Of a stretch of DNA of 64,000 nucleotides, positions 1 through 13,507 are shown one piece after another. The stretch's first letter is position 1, and each line of letters begins with the position of its first letter. The stretch spans positions 64,976,001 to 65,040,000 of the forward strand of contig CM060733.1 in assembly GCA_030704615.1 (NCBI GenBank). The letters run 5' to 3'. Source of the stretch: Takakia lepidozioides (Eukaryota > Streptophyta > Takakiopsida > Takakiales > Takakiaceae). The position numbers and the translations under genes are program-made. The notes beneath the pieces were generated by a model that saw only the letters and a list, made by a program, of their open reading frames with translations, was not told the origin of the DNA and ran no database searches.

Positions 1-236
1 TGGAGACCTTATTAACCAGAAAGACCCTATGTCCGTCTTTTATATGTATTTCCGCTGACATACATACCACCCCTATAACATCCTGTTCACGCTGCGATTT
101 TTTTGTGCTCACGCGATACCAACCCCCACCGTAACCAGTCCGCTCTTGTGTAGCATCCGTGTGCAGAAGGGCTGTGATCTAGGCATCGAGTGCAGCTGGC
201 AAGGCGTGCAGGCGAGGGTGCGAAGGGCAGGAAAAG

Positions 237-1247
237 ATGGCGAGGTTTCCGGTGCGTCTGAAGGAGGTGTGCTACACGCTGTCTCCCAACCACCAGAAGG
301 TCATGAGGGGGTTGTTCAATGATGTCAGCTACAAGCTGGGAAAGAAGTTCCATGAGAACTGGATCTCGGCACTCTTCCTGGTTGTTCCTGTTGCTGGAAC
401 TTACTGGTTCGTTTCCCTACCCGGTTTACCACCATGGATGATCTGTGTTTGCGTCTTAGCGTTGTGTGCGCTCCCTGAGACCGATTCCTTTGTCTTCTCC
501 TCACAGTTACTTGTTTATTTTCATTCTATGCCGTCACGTTACGATCCGCAGGATTGAGGTTATTATGAGAATGGATCATGAGTTGGAGGGATGGTTACAC
601 TGGTCAGAATCCTGATGGAAAGCTGGCCCACAATCCGAGCACACAATCTATGGACTGCTGTGCACCAAGGGATGCGTTAAGGTGACTGTTTAGTTATCAT
701 CATTGCGCTAGCGAACGATCCTATATAAACTGTTTCCAGGTGCATCTAGATCGGTCTCTAAACTGTTCGCAGTCAGAAGGGCAGGGTTGTGCAGGGATAT
801 CTGAGGATCCCGTAGTCACCGTTTCCTGTTTACCAGTGATCTGTCTGGCCTCGACCTCTCTGAGATAAACGCGGCCTGGATCATTCGCGTCCCAGAAGTA
901 TGGTTAAGTTTGTTAAACAAACTTCATGGCTGAGAAAGGCCTCATGTGAAATCCATTCTCAAGGTTGGATTCTGGCAAATACGAGCTGGAAATCTAGATT
1001 GTCCTGATGGATGAGAGAAAACCACAGTAGAGAAGGGATACAATTTGATGTTTTCTGCCATAGCGAACCAAATGGATGCTCAGAGTGCAGCTGGCAATAA
1101 TTCGAGGCTTGCACAGCAGCCATCCTGTTTTATGCCTCACGGACTGGGAAAACTTCCAATAAGAGTGGACTAACAACGAAGACAATCTGTGTTTGCAGGT
1201 ATGCGGAGAATTACAGAGAGCAGGAGAAGCTACACCACCGTTACTAA
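237..1247 (+). CDS. QCR8: Cytochrome b-c1 complex subunit 8, plant type (two exons)
   Basis: Small subunit of mitochondrial respiratory complex III (inner membrane). Exon 1 is 237-406 from the ATG at 237; exon 2 is 1199-1247, ending in TAA. The intron 407-1198 is GT...AG (acceptor tttgcag). The intron splits the Trp codon of GTYW, and splicing restores a C-terminus beginning YAENYREQEK, as plant QCR8 proteins have (from memory: ...GTYWYAQYFKEQEKLEHRF). The spliced product is 72 aa, the usual plant length. The N-terminal part has the basic, LSP-containing start and the ENWISA...VAGTYW membrane segment of the family. Reading on through the intron would give a wrong 106-aa protein. No disruption is seen, so this is probably a functional host gene. 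Confidence 0.93.
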
Positions 1248-3393
1248 TGGCTAGCTTTCATTCCAAGCCTCACTGATTTTCCGTCACGATGGAAGTATGT
1301 GTGATCCTGAGTACAGCACTCTTTTATAAGTTCTTGCTGGGCCTCTGTGTCTACAGATTCTTGGTGGGCTCCCCTGTAGAGAGACAGTAGTGCATATTGT
1401 GACTCTGATCTGCTGCTACTGCTTCATGACTTGTTTTGAGTGACCTACGGTGTTCTACTGATTCCACCTTCTTGGCATGTTCATTTATTCACGCTATCTA
1501 GACTTGAGATGGGGGCCTCCTAAGTTCTCTATTAGATCTGATACACAAGGAGAGACAATGTTCTGGTATTCGTCTTTTGTGTAGGAGTTGATATTCTATG
1601 GATAGTGATGGTTGGATGGCTGATAGGATTGCTGCCGAAGCTGTGATCAAAGCATTAGATGACTGCTGGTTTCTAGTTGATTGGCTTGGTGCGACATCTT
1701 TGATCTGGCTAGTTGTCTCAGCAAGTTTTTCTTTCTCGAATTTTTCATGTGATGCCCATGCCATGTGAGCTAGCTGCTTTCTCACAAGCACAATTTTGGA
1801 TGACCTCTTCTCTGCATAAGCTTTTTTGTAAGAGCTAGCATGGATTAGCTCTCCACACAAGGAAGTCAAGTTGGCTGCGGCTGCTCAAAGAATGTGTGGC
1901 CCAAGATTCAACCTTCAATTTGACAAGGCAATTCAGGGATTGATCACGTCAGTGGCAGCTTTTGAAGAGGCCATGAAATAGATTACTACACTCGAGGTAA
2001 TTACAGAATGCTTTGTCAGAAGGCCTAGCTCAGGGTAGAAGCATCCACAGAGACACTGAATTGACGACTCCTCAACCATCCCTCGTAGACCCCTGAAAGT
2101 AGTCTGCTTCCCAAAGGACATGTAAATAACCTCGGATTTGCAGAGAGATTCAAATTGCAGTACACCAATTGTCCTGCATGCAAGACTTCAGGACCATTTC
2201 TGTTGCCAAGTTGTTTTTATTTTGTAGAGTTGGGAACATGTGGCTACATCATATCCCCCCATCAATGGATATGACTGTAGACCCTACACTCAGTTGTGCA
2301 CCAAAATGGCTAGGTTGGAGTTTCTCGTTGGGGTCTCTATCTGCACTACAAAAAACAGCAGCCTCTTTAATCAGCTACTGATGAAGACCTGGGTTCTGCA
2401 TTCTTGTTCAATTTACAATATTGATTTCCTTAGAAAGTGAAAATATACAGGGCTTGTCAGAGTCATAAGAAACTAACTGGAGTATCAGCTATTTATGCTC
2501 CTTTGAAAACCGCCAACTTAGGCTTGCCAATGACTCTTGAGCAGTTGCTTCGAGGCACCACCAAAGCATGGAAGCTCGCCACCCACAACTTAGTTTGTTA
2601 AAATACTGGCAAGTAACATCTGGAGGGAAGCATTCATTGTCACTTCATCCATCGTTGCCGTCATAGGCCTGATTTTCAGAGACAACCAAGCAGTTCAGAA
2701 ATGAAGAGAGATGGTCCACAAACCAGCTAGCATCTAGTAAATCATGACGAGAATATTAGTGGGCACTTGAACAACCAAGGCCGGACAATCCAAACACTGT
2801 ATGCTGTACATATACTGGAAATGTTACCATTGTTCACCGCTGACATCAGAGACCTGCTTTGCTACATCTGATAGACATAAAATAAGGAACTGGCATGGCT
2901 CTTGTTATGATCACAGTTAATAAAATAACATGATGTCTACCACCCTAATCATGCAAAAAAACACTTGATGAAAACCAGGTTTAAGGGCCGGGGCAGTTTT
3001 CTAGAACTGACCTTTTCCCCAAAAAGCGCTGCAACCAGGCTGACGCCTTTATCATCTGTTTCAGAGAAGGATATCTCTGCATGCATGATGCACATCCTGC
3101 TTCCATCCATCCACACCAAGCTCACATTCAGCCCCTTCACTGGCTGCTAGCTTTTCTCTCTCTGTGCAAACGCCAGTACATTCTCTCTCTGTGTAAAGCC
3201 CAAACTGGGCACAGGGTCCATGCCCACAAGGTTATGGCAAACAACGTCATATGAGTACATTCCCTACCTCTCTGAGTCCAAGGGCAATGTCCACACCAGG
3301 CCACAAACACGGAAGCCCTCTGCAGTTACGCTTTTGGCAAAATAGTGCATCATATTGAATATACTCCACTTCTGTTTGAGGTTTTACAGAATG
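1248..3393. other. Intergenic region between two convergent host genes
   Basis: This stretch separates the end of QCR8 (+) from the end of the neurochondrin-like gene (-), so it should hold both 3' UTRs. No TE signature, RNA gene or convincing long ORF was seen apart from the weak exon candidate at 1832-1981. Confidence 0.5.
1832..1981 (+). CDS. Possible terminal exon of an unidentified protein
   Basis: After a T-rich stretch ending in AG, a + frame reads ELAWISSPHKEVKLAAAAQR and continues through CGPRFNLQFDKAIQGL to ITSVAAFEEAMK and a TAG stop at 1979-1981. It has amphipathic, protein-like composition, but no upstream exons were found and I do not recognise the family. The opposite strand of 1498-1869 is also open for 123 codons, so one of the two is a shadow. 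It could be chance or a relic inside the QCR8 3' region. Confidence 0.25.
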   Translation, partial: ELAWISSPHKEVKLAAAAQRMCGPRFNLQFDKAIQGLITSVAAFEEAMK

Positions 3394-6300
3394 TCAACAA
3401 AAAGAAATGGCTATGCATTGAAGAGCACCTGAAACTGTGATGTCCCATAGATCTTCCTCTTCAGCAGGCTCCTCTAGTCTTTCCGCCTGCCGCATCCAAA
3501 GTTAAGTCAGGTTGAACAACATAGAAGTCTTTAGAAAAAACTGCCATGTTTTCAAACATTTGAAGTGACAATAAATTGCAAACAGATGGAGCCCATAATG
3601 CAGATAACTTATAATCATTCAAATTCCTATGGCTACAAGAGCACCAAGGGTCTAATTAGTGGTAACCAATAAGGACAACTTTAGATACTCATTTCGTGAT
3701 TTTGGATCATGAAGTTTACTTACACGTTGGCATCGTTCTAAGTTGATCAAGATGAGGTGGAAAATAGTGTGCAAACCAGCAGGCCCAAACCCTGGGAACT
3801 GTAAGAGGGCATGCTCATTGGTCAAGCCTAGCACCATAGTGCAGAGACTGGCTGCCAATGCACCCTCCATCATCTGCTTACCTTGCACTGCCCCCACAAG
3901 CACCCAACTTGCAGTCAGCTCTGCTTTATGGCTCATCCTTCTTCATTGACCATGCCAGACTTCTCTTCTGGACATACCCTCTGTTTCTCATGGAAAAGTA
4001 CTCACTGCTTTGTTTGACGCATAGTTTGTGCAATGCATTGGTGGATTTCACTTCCCATAGTCTAACCCATAGACCCCATACCTGATTTGGACAATGCAAA
4101 ACGGGCTTACAATTTGTGTAAAGATCAAATCAAAACTCCAAACTGACTTTCAAGAGTGGACAGACCACATAGAGGACATAATGTGACAGAAAAAGTCCAC
4201 ATTACAAAGAAACGAGGACAAAGCACAACGTCTCTGAATTTATATTCACACCTGCCCAGGCAGCCAATGCAGGTAAAGCAGGAATGAAGTCAATAGCCTT
4301 CACCATAGATCCCACTCCATCCTTCTGCAATTATCAATTCCAAAGCCAACCAGCAAATAAATTGTTTGACAGCCACACAAGGGAGGACATTAGGCATCTT
4401 CCAAGACAAAATTAACAAGATCCCCACGTTACTACCTTGGGCTCATGTCTCAAGTTGAACTGCCTGAAGGTGAGAGACACGTATGCCAAACAGAAGAAAT
4501 CACTGGCTCCTGCAACTCTTATGAAATGCAGATCAGGCTGTACTGATCCTGATCACTATCTCTGGCATGACAAAATGCTAGATCCGACGAAGTGCCACAA
4601 TCCCGACAACACGAGAGGGGCTGTCCAGTAATGCCATATTGACTTGGAGAGCTCATAATAGGTTCCTCCAGAGCAGAATGCTAAAGTTGACGGCAGAGAG
4701 AGCAAAGGTAGAACAACATGTGATGGAAGGTCATACAATCCTATGTCTGGATTATTGTGACAAGGGAAGACCTTAATAAGAAGATTGAGAAGGGTATCAC
4801 AAGCATCCACAACAGGTCCATGAGTATCTTGCCCTCCATTTTGCACCGCTACTCGCACAAACTCAACAATCTGCAAAGAAAAGAACTCCATTTCAACACC
4901 ATGATACCATGCAGAGCATACAATTTGCACATCATAGACCTTGACATGGCAAATTCCAGTACTTACCTGCTTATGCCCTCCGCAATAGACAAGTGCCTTG
5001 CAACCTTCTACCTCAGTCGTCATTTGGGATAAGGCAGGGAGCATAAATCCCACAGCTTGCACAGCGGCCCTGCACCCATAACTGAATGTAAGCATCTTTC
5101 TCCATGTCACCAATCACTTCAAACACATCTGTACAGTAGTCATGAGAGAACCCTTCCACAATGTTTCACCGACAGCATGAAATTGCCATGGTGTTTCCCT
5201 TTGACATCAGAACACTGGTCTCAGGATAGCCTACAGCTCACCTTAATTTGGAGATAATGTGGAGGCTGCTGAGAGGCATGGGTGAGTATCTCAAGGATGA
5301 AAATTTAACCTATAGTGTTTATCTTTGTAATGTCCTACCATTATACATATGCTTGGGTAACTACAACCTGAATGCCCCACCAATTGTGCCCTTAAGTCTA
5401 GCACTCATAAAGTTTAAAGTAAGCCCAATTTGCACGTACCCCTCTTGGCCCTCTCTTGTGACAGAGAGGAGCAGACCCAGTAATTTAAAAGTGCGATTGC
5501 GATGCGCAGACGGTGCTTCAGCCAAATACCTGCGGCACCCACGGAGCAGTACAGTGAACAGAACCAAACTGATGATAGGGGTCTTCACATTCACCGGAAG
5601 GAAAGCTTGTGGTGACAAAGTTAGCCATTGCCAAACAGTCAAAATGCGACCGACCTCATAGAATGTTGGCCACCCCCAAGGTTTCAACGACACCACCATT
5701 TACAGTAGGGATGGGATGGAATGGCTTCTGCCAGTGGCTGGACACAGAGAGAACACTCAATGGACACTAACCTGCCTACTAGACGAACGGCTGCAAGGAG
5801 CAAATCTCCACAAGTGGCTCCATGCTCCTGCAAAGAAGAGAAAAAAAGTAGTCACACGAGGGGCACACACTGGAGCACCAACTCTCTGGGAGTCAATAAT
5901 AACACCTAGCCCCTTCATAAACTTCAGAGTGTAAGACTCCTCTTGCACTCACGGTAGTACAGTAGCCTCCAAGAGTTGTGACTAAGAAGCCCATTGCACC
6001 AAAAGATTGAATGCACCAACCTGACTGGCAGATGTGTTTCAGTTATGATCACAAGACAAGCACTTGCATAAACATTCCAGCAAAACTACATTACATCACA
6101 GCCCTTTACTTGGACCAAAAATGGGTCTGAAACAACTGAACAAGAGTCGGAGCTGAACCTGGGCATCCTCAAGAAACCAAAGGACAACGCCCACAACCTC
6201 ATCCAAAGCAACCACTGATCTTTCCATTGCAAACTCCCCCAGCCTCCCTGCTGCTTCTGTCCCACATGCACAACAGCACACTGTTTTAGACCAGATGTTG

Positions 6301-9300
6301 AAATCAACTTACATCTAATGATCAGCCAGCTATTCATCATGAGTCAGATTTCTTAACTTTGGTACTGTCACTAGGGTGCATGTCACTGCTTCAGCCCACA
6401 CCCTCCAACCATTCCCCACCAAGTACTCCAATACAATGTAGATTGTCCCTTGCACGTAACTGTGCAATTCCAGATGCCCTAAAGTCAGAGGCTTGACTCA
6501 AAGTGAGAACTTTCCAGACAAAATAGCAACAGTCATTTGTATTTGGAAAATAGTGACTAGACTCAAAACTCTTGTGAGAGTCCTCAAATGCACCCAACTC
6601 CAGCAGGAGATGTATGATTTATGAAAAATAGAGATGGGTGTTGGATGCACGTATTCAGGAGTGTATGTCACAAACCTTGCTGTTCCGAAACAACATTCAT
6701 GACATGCTCCAGTAGAGAAAAGAAGGTGGCCAGCCCTTGCTGATGCTTTGTGGCCTCTGCTGTCTGTGCAGCTGCACCTCCACCCGAATCAAATGTCATT
6801 CTGGATACTTCATTAAGTAGTACAGCAGTCTCAACCCTCAACGTCTCCACCACCAGTATAAAAAACCTGCATCCAACCAATGATATTTTTTCCTAAATGT
6901 TAGGAATACATCTGTCAGAATGACAGTAGAATATAACTAAAAGCATCTATTTAAAGTTTGAGGTTACAAGGGTGCCGTCCAACCTATCTTCACAACATCC
7001 TTCACTCAAACATTCCTCACTTACTGATAAAGCAAGCAGGTATGCAGGTTAAGCAGCAATACCTATCAGAAGGGTAAGACTTTGTTTCGTCTGCAAGGTG
7101 CATGGGCCCACTGAGCCAATTCTCCCCAACAAGTTCAACTATTGCCTCTGCCACTTCTAATATGGACTGCTTATGCTCCACAGCTGAACCGCCAGTCATC
7201 CACATCCATCAACTTAAGAGTGGACATAAAGGTATAGCAGCTGTGCTACCCAGAGCATGTATGTAAATCACTTGAGGCCTATGAAGGCCCTAATGATGGC
7301 TACGACACACAAGCAAGTTAGCTGGCACCCTCCAAACTCAAGTGTAGTGCAAGAAAAGCAAACATCAAACATATGTCAACTGAGGAGAAGAGTAGAGGCT
7401 TGGCATACCCACGCGGTTATGCAGCATCAATCCAACCCCTGAGCGCACTTGAGCAGGCCAATCAAGATTGAGAGGAGCCCTTTGTACGGCAGATCGGATG
7501 GGCATCTGCACATCAGAATAAAATACCATATGTTGAAGCATTGTAATTCTACCAGGTAATGTAGGAATTCCTGGATATTGTGGTCAGCAAAGCCACCTCA
7601 TAAAATCAATGCTTGTTCCAAGGAAGCCACTCCTCTTAATGCTAAGCTCCCTTGGAGAAACAGATGGATTTCTGATCGAACACATGAATCTGAGATTACC
7701 GAGAAAGGAGATGCTAGAAGAGAGCGTAGGAGAGAAAGGGCTTCAAACTTGAGCACATCCTGCTGGTAAGCCAGTTGCCTAGCTACAACTGGAATCTGCA
7801 CCATCAAGCCATTGTCCCATCATTCTGTTAAGATGATGCATGAATGATCGAAACAGACTTGACAGTAACCTCAAGGCAATCAACACATCTGAATGTGGAG
7901 AAGGAAACGGCCACTCCATGCATTCTTGGCCAAGCTGCTGTCTGGATAGACTCAGCAGTCTTCTGCACTTCAATGGCAGCAGAGAAACTAATCCCGGGAA
8001 CAGAGTTTGTACATACCACGCCTGAAAGAGCTTGAGCAGACTCTGCAATCTCTTTGTCAACAGTTGCTGTCACCAGTAAAAACTGCAGCAACCTCAGTGC
8101 CACTGGAATCCATGCTGCACCTGAATTACCACCGACAACCAATCTCGGCTAATGAAAAGTGGAATACTGACATTCACCTCGTAGATCTGCCTCACTAAGT
8201 ACTGGAGGAACATTGATGTAATGAGTCACAAATATTTATAAACTGAATAAGACATTGCAGTAAAGACACACGGCTGCCTAGCATCACGTAAACCCTGCTG
8301 CTAAGATGCATGAGAACATCCTTACTGCCGTTCATGATGACCTTGACACACATAAATGCTGCCATCAAGATTAGGGTCATTGTGAAGCATATACAATACT
8401 TCTTGATTGGCATTAAATTGGAACAGATAAATGCGCTTTTTTCTACTTCAAATGGCAGGGTTCACAAAGCTAACCTGGAGGAGGATCCTGGACCTGGTGA
8501 GCAACGACGGAGAGTACTTTGTGGCGGTGCAACATCTCAAGTCCCTCTTCTGAAGCGGCACCTATGGCCAGCAAGCACTCGAAGCAATCAACTGCTACAG
8601 CTTCATCTTCTCTGCTGTGGTCACAAATTGCAACTTAGCACCAAGTCCAAAGTCTTCAAAGGACACATGGCCCTTCATATTCTCTTTCAATCAGTGACAA
8701 TGCATTGCACTTCTCTCTGCTCATTTGAGGATGAACCTATCTACATGAAGGTTCCTTGAAACCCACCCGACAAAGCAGGATACAAACTGATGATCAACGA
8801 CACTGCTACAAATGCAACAGTACTCAAGACATGAATTGTCTCAATACAGTGAATTCTACACGTTATAGCAGGCACTCTAGTTGCTGCTGCATTGCCAGCC
8901 ACTTGAGCCACATACATTCACTGTTTGACACAACTAGAAAAATAAAATGGCATGACCCTTGGTTGACAATGCAAAAGGAGGGAGATAAATTATACTTGCT
9001 TGCTAGAGTTTGAACAAGAATTGGGACTTTACTGATGCTATCATCCATCGATGCCAGCTCCGGCACCCGACAAAATGCAGCTACAATTGAAAGTGCCAAG
9101 TGCAAATATGCTTGCTGCTGCTCTCTGTCCTGCTCGCCTACTCCCCTAGCCTGCCCTGTCCCTGCATGATCCCAGTCATCCCCTTCCACTTTCTTACTGA
9201 TAGATAGGTGATCCAAGTATGGCAATCTGAAAGCTCCAGCTTACTTGTAAATGAAAGGATTATCGAAAGTCTAAGACGAAGCCGTCTCCGAGCTACTTCT

Positions 9301-9713
9301 GGCAATAGTGCTCTAATCGTGCTCTAATCCAGTGAATCGTGAAGGAGAGGGGTACCAAGTCAACACATTCCAGAACCCTGGAATTTCCACATTACTCCCA
9401 CCACACCTAACCAACTGTGAAAAACAAACTTTTCATTGTCATTTCCTCCCGCTCCAAAAGAAAAATAAAATCAGAAAACCCGATCCAACTCCTTGCCAAG
9501 AAAGAAGCCAGAAAATTCCTCAAAACCTAATTCCATGAAGCAGGAAAATATACCAGTCTTGAGGAGGCGGTTCAGGAAGGGGAAGCCGATGGCATCAAAG
9601 ACCTTGCGCACGGCCTCTGGATCATCACCAGCGACAAACTTGGTGGCCAGCAGCAGCCCCACCAGTCGCTGTTCGTCATTAGTCCCTTGCAAGAGCTTCA
9701 CACACTCTTCCAT
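3394..9713 (-). CDS. Neurochondrin-like ARM-repeat protein (16 exons)
   Basis: Exons on the - strand, in order, were placed by GT-AG sites with consistent phase: 9713-9554, 9233-8996, 8611-8475, 8120-8017, 7795-7700, 7505-7409, 7183-7063, 6866-6676, 6256-6159, 5827-5772, 5529-5440, 5081-4967, 4870-4772, 4324-4252, 3887-3724, 3486-3394. They sum to 1932 nt, or 643 aa plus TGA. Plant neurochondrin-family proteins are about 600-650 aa. Recognisable segments include LLQGTNDEQRLVGLLLATKF in exon 1, AAFCRVPELAS in exon 2, DVLKFEALSLL in exon 5, ETLRVETAVLLNEV in exon 8, RYLAEAPSAHRNRTFKLLG across exons 10/11 and FMLPALSQMTTEVEGCK in exon 12. The family is an alpha-helical scaffold; its biochemical role in plants is unclear. 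The acceptors of exons 2 and 9 and the last 13 residues are the least certain; a cryptic GT at the TTTCAG of the last exon could give another C-terminus. No stops or frameshifts: probably functional. Confidence 0.88.
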
Positions 9714-12078
9714 AAGGTCCCCAGACGCTCCTACTCCTCTTTCTGCCCACCCTCTCCCTCCGATCTCTTACACACTTCTCCTTCCACTTCCTTGTCTCCC
9801 TCTTCCTCTTTTGTTGCCTCAACACCGAGGGCCTGAGACCTGCCACCGAAGTGCCGCGTCAGCAGTACAATGGATTCAGGCCCTCGTTCTGCTCTACCGC
9901 GCGAGAATGACAGTCCTTTTGGGCTCTCAGTTGTTGAGGTCAGAATCCAGGTGCCGACATGGAGATGCAGTTGTGAAAGCGGCCTTTCCACGATAGCTGC
10001 ATACCACTGTTTCTTTAGATTTTATTTAGGTTTTCCTTTTTGCATTTTAAATTTTAAACTATCATACCCATGGCATCATTAGTAGTGACCTTGCTTACTA
10101 CGACAAGTTTTCTCTTTATATCTTGAAGGGTTTTTGGATTCTGTTTTTCTTAAGAATATATGATGTTGGTGTTTTTTTATTGGATGACTCGACAGGAGCG
10201 GAAGAAAATGCAAAGCTTGGAAGGAAATTGGGAGGCTTGGGCCGTGTCGAACATTAGCTTAGTAGAAATCCAACTTCGGCTAGTCTCCGTTTGGCAGAAA
10301 AAGAAAATTACAGCAAGAAGACAAAACTGAAGAGCAGTGTGATATTGTATGATGCCCCAATGCTACTTACATTATTGGCTAGTCACTTTCCTGACCAAAC
10401 TAAGCACCATTTTCACACCCAGCTTGCAAAGATATATTCCTAGGAATATATGTAATTTCAATTTGAAGTGTGGGAGGACTGCAAACGGCCATCTTAGACC
10501 CCTCTTAGGCGTGTCCCCATCAGCCCGTAACAGGGACCGCCTCCGTTACGGATTTGGTTGCTTATTACGTCATTGTTTTTACTAATAATATTCGTTATTC
10601 CCTGTCCACGCCTGCACATAATGGATGTAATGCGCCGGGAGTGCCGATTGTGGTCCGTAATGCTCCATTTTGCTTTGCTGTTCCAATCAGATGTTGACAC
10701 ATGGAAAATAAGCACCAAAATCCTTAACGTGCTGGAAAGGCCTCGCATCAGTGCATAACGCTACTACGCAATGCTATCAGAATCCGGGTTTCTGTGCCGC
10801 TATTAATCTGAACGGGTCGCGGTCCATTTAATGGGAAATGGACTCCTCCTCCTCGAGTGGGGTTCAGCGAGCTTGTGACCTGGACGTGCCAACCACCGCC
10901 TATAATAATCTGTGATAATAATAATATATGTCGCCTCCCGAAGGAAGCGGAAATTATGGTGTCTCTTGACCCTGAAGGGCTACTGCCTTCCGGTAGGAAA
11001 GGTGGACCCTCATGAGGTTAGATATGCTCACACACAAGCACGAATATTCGGTATGTTCCCCCATATACCCAAAAGATACACCACAGCGAAACGAGAATTG
11101 AATGTGCTCACGCAACAAAAATTGAAAAACTATTTTCAACTTTATGTGAGCACCAATCACTACAAATAAGAATTATGTTAAACATGTTACTCTCATAGGC
11201 GTGGATTGTGCCCAGGCTCTGCTCACGCCATTTTGCTCACACAATTCCAGACCCCCTCTACATGATAGGGCAAGAGAGGATGGTGGGACGAGTCATAGGG
11301 ACTACCTACTAGCATACCATCGTGCAACCACGAAGAGAGGTGCCACCAGAATTTGGGTTACGGGTTTCCTTTTAGATTTCTGTGTATTTTCGCTACAAAA
11401 CTTCCGGTTGTGGATTTTTGTTTATTATATCTTTGGCGCTTTGCAATTTGAATTTTGCCTGAGAAACCCTACATGGACAGACTAGGTTATTTGGGTGGGC
11501 TTATTTCAACATGGTTTTATTTTTGTTTAAAAACAGAATGGGGTGGATGGTGGGAACTTGGGCAATCTTGGATAACTTATAGCTTATATCGTCTCTCTTT
11601 TCCTCATTCTACCATAGAATCCTTGAAAAGATGTTAAGTTATTTTTAGTTTGTATTTTTCGCTTACGGAATTAAGATTTGTAATTTCTTGATTCTTGCTA
11701 TACCGGGGGTTGGTAGAACGTGAGCTGTAGAGTGGAGAAAAATGGAGGCGTGGGCATAAATAACTCTAATAGGGTACCCATGTTTCCACAGAAATAGAAT
11801 ATGAAGGACAGACATAGGGATCCTACACGCAAATAGGCTCTTTTACTGTATATTCCATATATTTTACAAATTGGCATTTTGCAAAAAAAAAAAACACGGA
11901 GGGAAAACAAAGTCACAAATACCAACACCATCCAAAACACATTGTCGTGCGCATACATATCGCTACACAACTACATCGTTGTCCAATCCACACAACACGT
12001 ACAAGAGACACACATAATGTCCATCACAATGAAATGATAAGGAAAATTGCATAAGAAACCATTACTGAACCTTTGCAT
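9714..12078. other. Intergenic, AT-rich, no gene seen
   Basis: This covers the likely promoter and 5' UTR of the - strand neurochondrin-like gene (first few hundred bases, TC-rich on the + strand) and then AT-rich DNA. Short ORFs here have no recognisable content. No tRNA, rRNA or TE domain was seen. Confidence 0.5.
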
Positions 12079-12250
12079 TTCACTCATGAAAACATGGAGT
12101 CAAGCCAAGTGCACCCCAAGCTGTGGGGAATCTACACTGTGGCGCCATAGCGAGACGCGGGAGGCTCAACTCGAGAAAGTTGAGCCTCACCGCAACTGTT
12201 GTGAGGATAACCACGTCTAAGTGCCTAAAACATCTTGATCCCACTAGAAC
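12079..12250 (+). repeat. Structured dispersed repeat, copy 1
   Basis: One of three related ~150-170-bp copies in the window (others at 39,698-39,850 and, inverted, 54,055-54,225). Shared order: CACTCA near the 5' end, GTCAAGCCAAGTGCACCCC, a CCCC...GGGG mini-hairpin followed by AAT, CCATAGC, then a strong hairpin GAGGCTCAAC / GTTGAGCCTC with loop TCGAGAAA, then GATAACCAC. The stems are kept although loops differ. It could be an LTR segment of the element C family (copy 3 lies in the presumed element C leader) or an independent SINE-like repeat. Confidence 0.65.
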
Positions 12251-13135
12251 AGGAATGGATTTTTTTCACACCATGGGGGTATCACACTTTGCATAATCCA
12301 CGCACTTTATCACATATGTGTGGAGTAAACCAAACTCTGCCACAAGCCCGACCAGGAATTGTGGGATGTCTCATACCCTCTCTAATTTATGTCACACCTA
12401 GATGGTCAACGGTATGCAGCTTACGGTTGACCATGTTATATGTATGATATTTTATGTTTTTTATTGGGCATAAGTGTGAGATGTGTCATATCACTGTAGC
12501 AAATGCATCGCGAGTATGATGAGTCAGCATCTCAGTGTTGAAAATGGACACGTGGCACGAACGGTGGACGTGTAACTTTTACACGCTGGCGCACGCATGC
12601 TTCCCGCGCATTAGGGTGTGCACTAGGGAATGCGCGCGCATTAGTATTCTTCATTGTCTGCTTAGTGATTGCGCAGCGTATTATTGAGTGAAATTAGTCT
12701 GCGTTCTCTATCTTAATCCGGTAGCTTGCATTGTCCATTAACAAAGTTCTATATTATAAGAAGGACGTGATTGTGTCTGTGAGTGGCAAGCAGCAGCAGA
12801 TAGAGTGTCGATTTCAGGTTGCCCAAAGAACGTGATCAACTGGGTTACATGGCGGTGAGGCTGGAATCAAAGACAAGCAACGGTGTCCACAAAAAGGGAA
12901 AGGAGTGCGCAGCCCCCATGTCACAGATTCCCCCTGTACTTAGGTGCGTGGCTGACAATCCATAAGCTAGTGTAAAAAAAAGAAATTTTGTGGTATTATG
13001 TGCAATTTGGGGACATTGGGGGGTTGGTGGACAATGAGCCTCTTGAGCAGTACTTGTATGAATTTCAATGTCTCCAGAATTGTTGGCTTGTCAGTGATTC
13101 TTTTGGAAATGTGGTGCAGGGGTGTGCTACAAATT
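12251..13135. other. Intergenic, no gene seen
   Basis: Contains a short palindrome (CGTGTAA CTT TTACACG near 12,570) and a CGCG-rich patch near 12,600-12,650. Nothing with coding or TE identity was recognised. Confidence 0.45.
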
Positions 13136-13290
13136 GTGGTCACTTTTGAGTTGCATGGCACTGGGTTGCTCAATGTTAAAGTAGAGGACAAAGACACTGG
13201 AAAATTGCACGAAGCAATCATCACGAATGATGAGGGATGGTTCAGACAAAGGGATTACATTGTGGCGATGGTGAAAGAGTCCAAAGATGT
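13136..13290 (+). pseudogene. HSP70 fragment (substrate-binding domain)
   Basis: The + frame reads VVTFELHGTGLLNVKVEDK, then DTGKLHEAIITNDEG and MVKESKD. This tracks the HSP70 substrate-binding region (family pattern: VTFDIDANGILNVSAEDKTTG...ITNDKGRLS...MV.EAE). Only about 50 residues of a ~640-aa chaperone remain, with no ATPase domain nearby, and the substitutions are those of a decayed copy. It ends about 110 bp before a cDNA-adapter-like string and about 220 bp before a truncated gypsy gag. Likely a captured or retro-inserted relic. Confidence 0.7.
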
Positions 13291-13507
13291 TTCTAGGAAT
13301 AGCTCGAAGATGCCAATTATGCCATCTGATGTCGTTTTGAGCGTGGTTGCCCGCACGTACAACACACGCAAGGGAGTTCGGGAGGGCAGGGTGGCCTCTC
13401 GAATTCGGCACGAGCATACGTATGAAACTTCAATGGCACTGTGAATGCCTGGACATTGCAGTGACGGCCACATATATACTCGAAGTGACCTTTCAAAAAG
13501 GGGAATG

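Noticed and set aside
237-557. 106-aa unspliced ORF starting at the QCR8 ATG
   Set aside because: Codons after 406 are intron; the spliced 72-aa product matches the family exactly.
9493-9996. 167-codon + strand ORF
   Set aside because: Antisense to exon 1 and the 5' region of the neurochondrin-like gene; compositional shadow.
12079-12250. Self-cleaving ribozyme (twister or hammerhead) in the structured repeat
   Set aside because: CCCCAAGC and GGGAGGC words recall twister, but the AAGC loop is not kept in the other copies. No CUGAUGA/GAAA hammerhead core was found there or near 12,515, where ATGATGAG occurs without a pairing stem.
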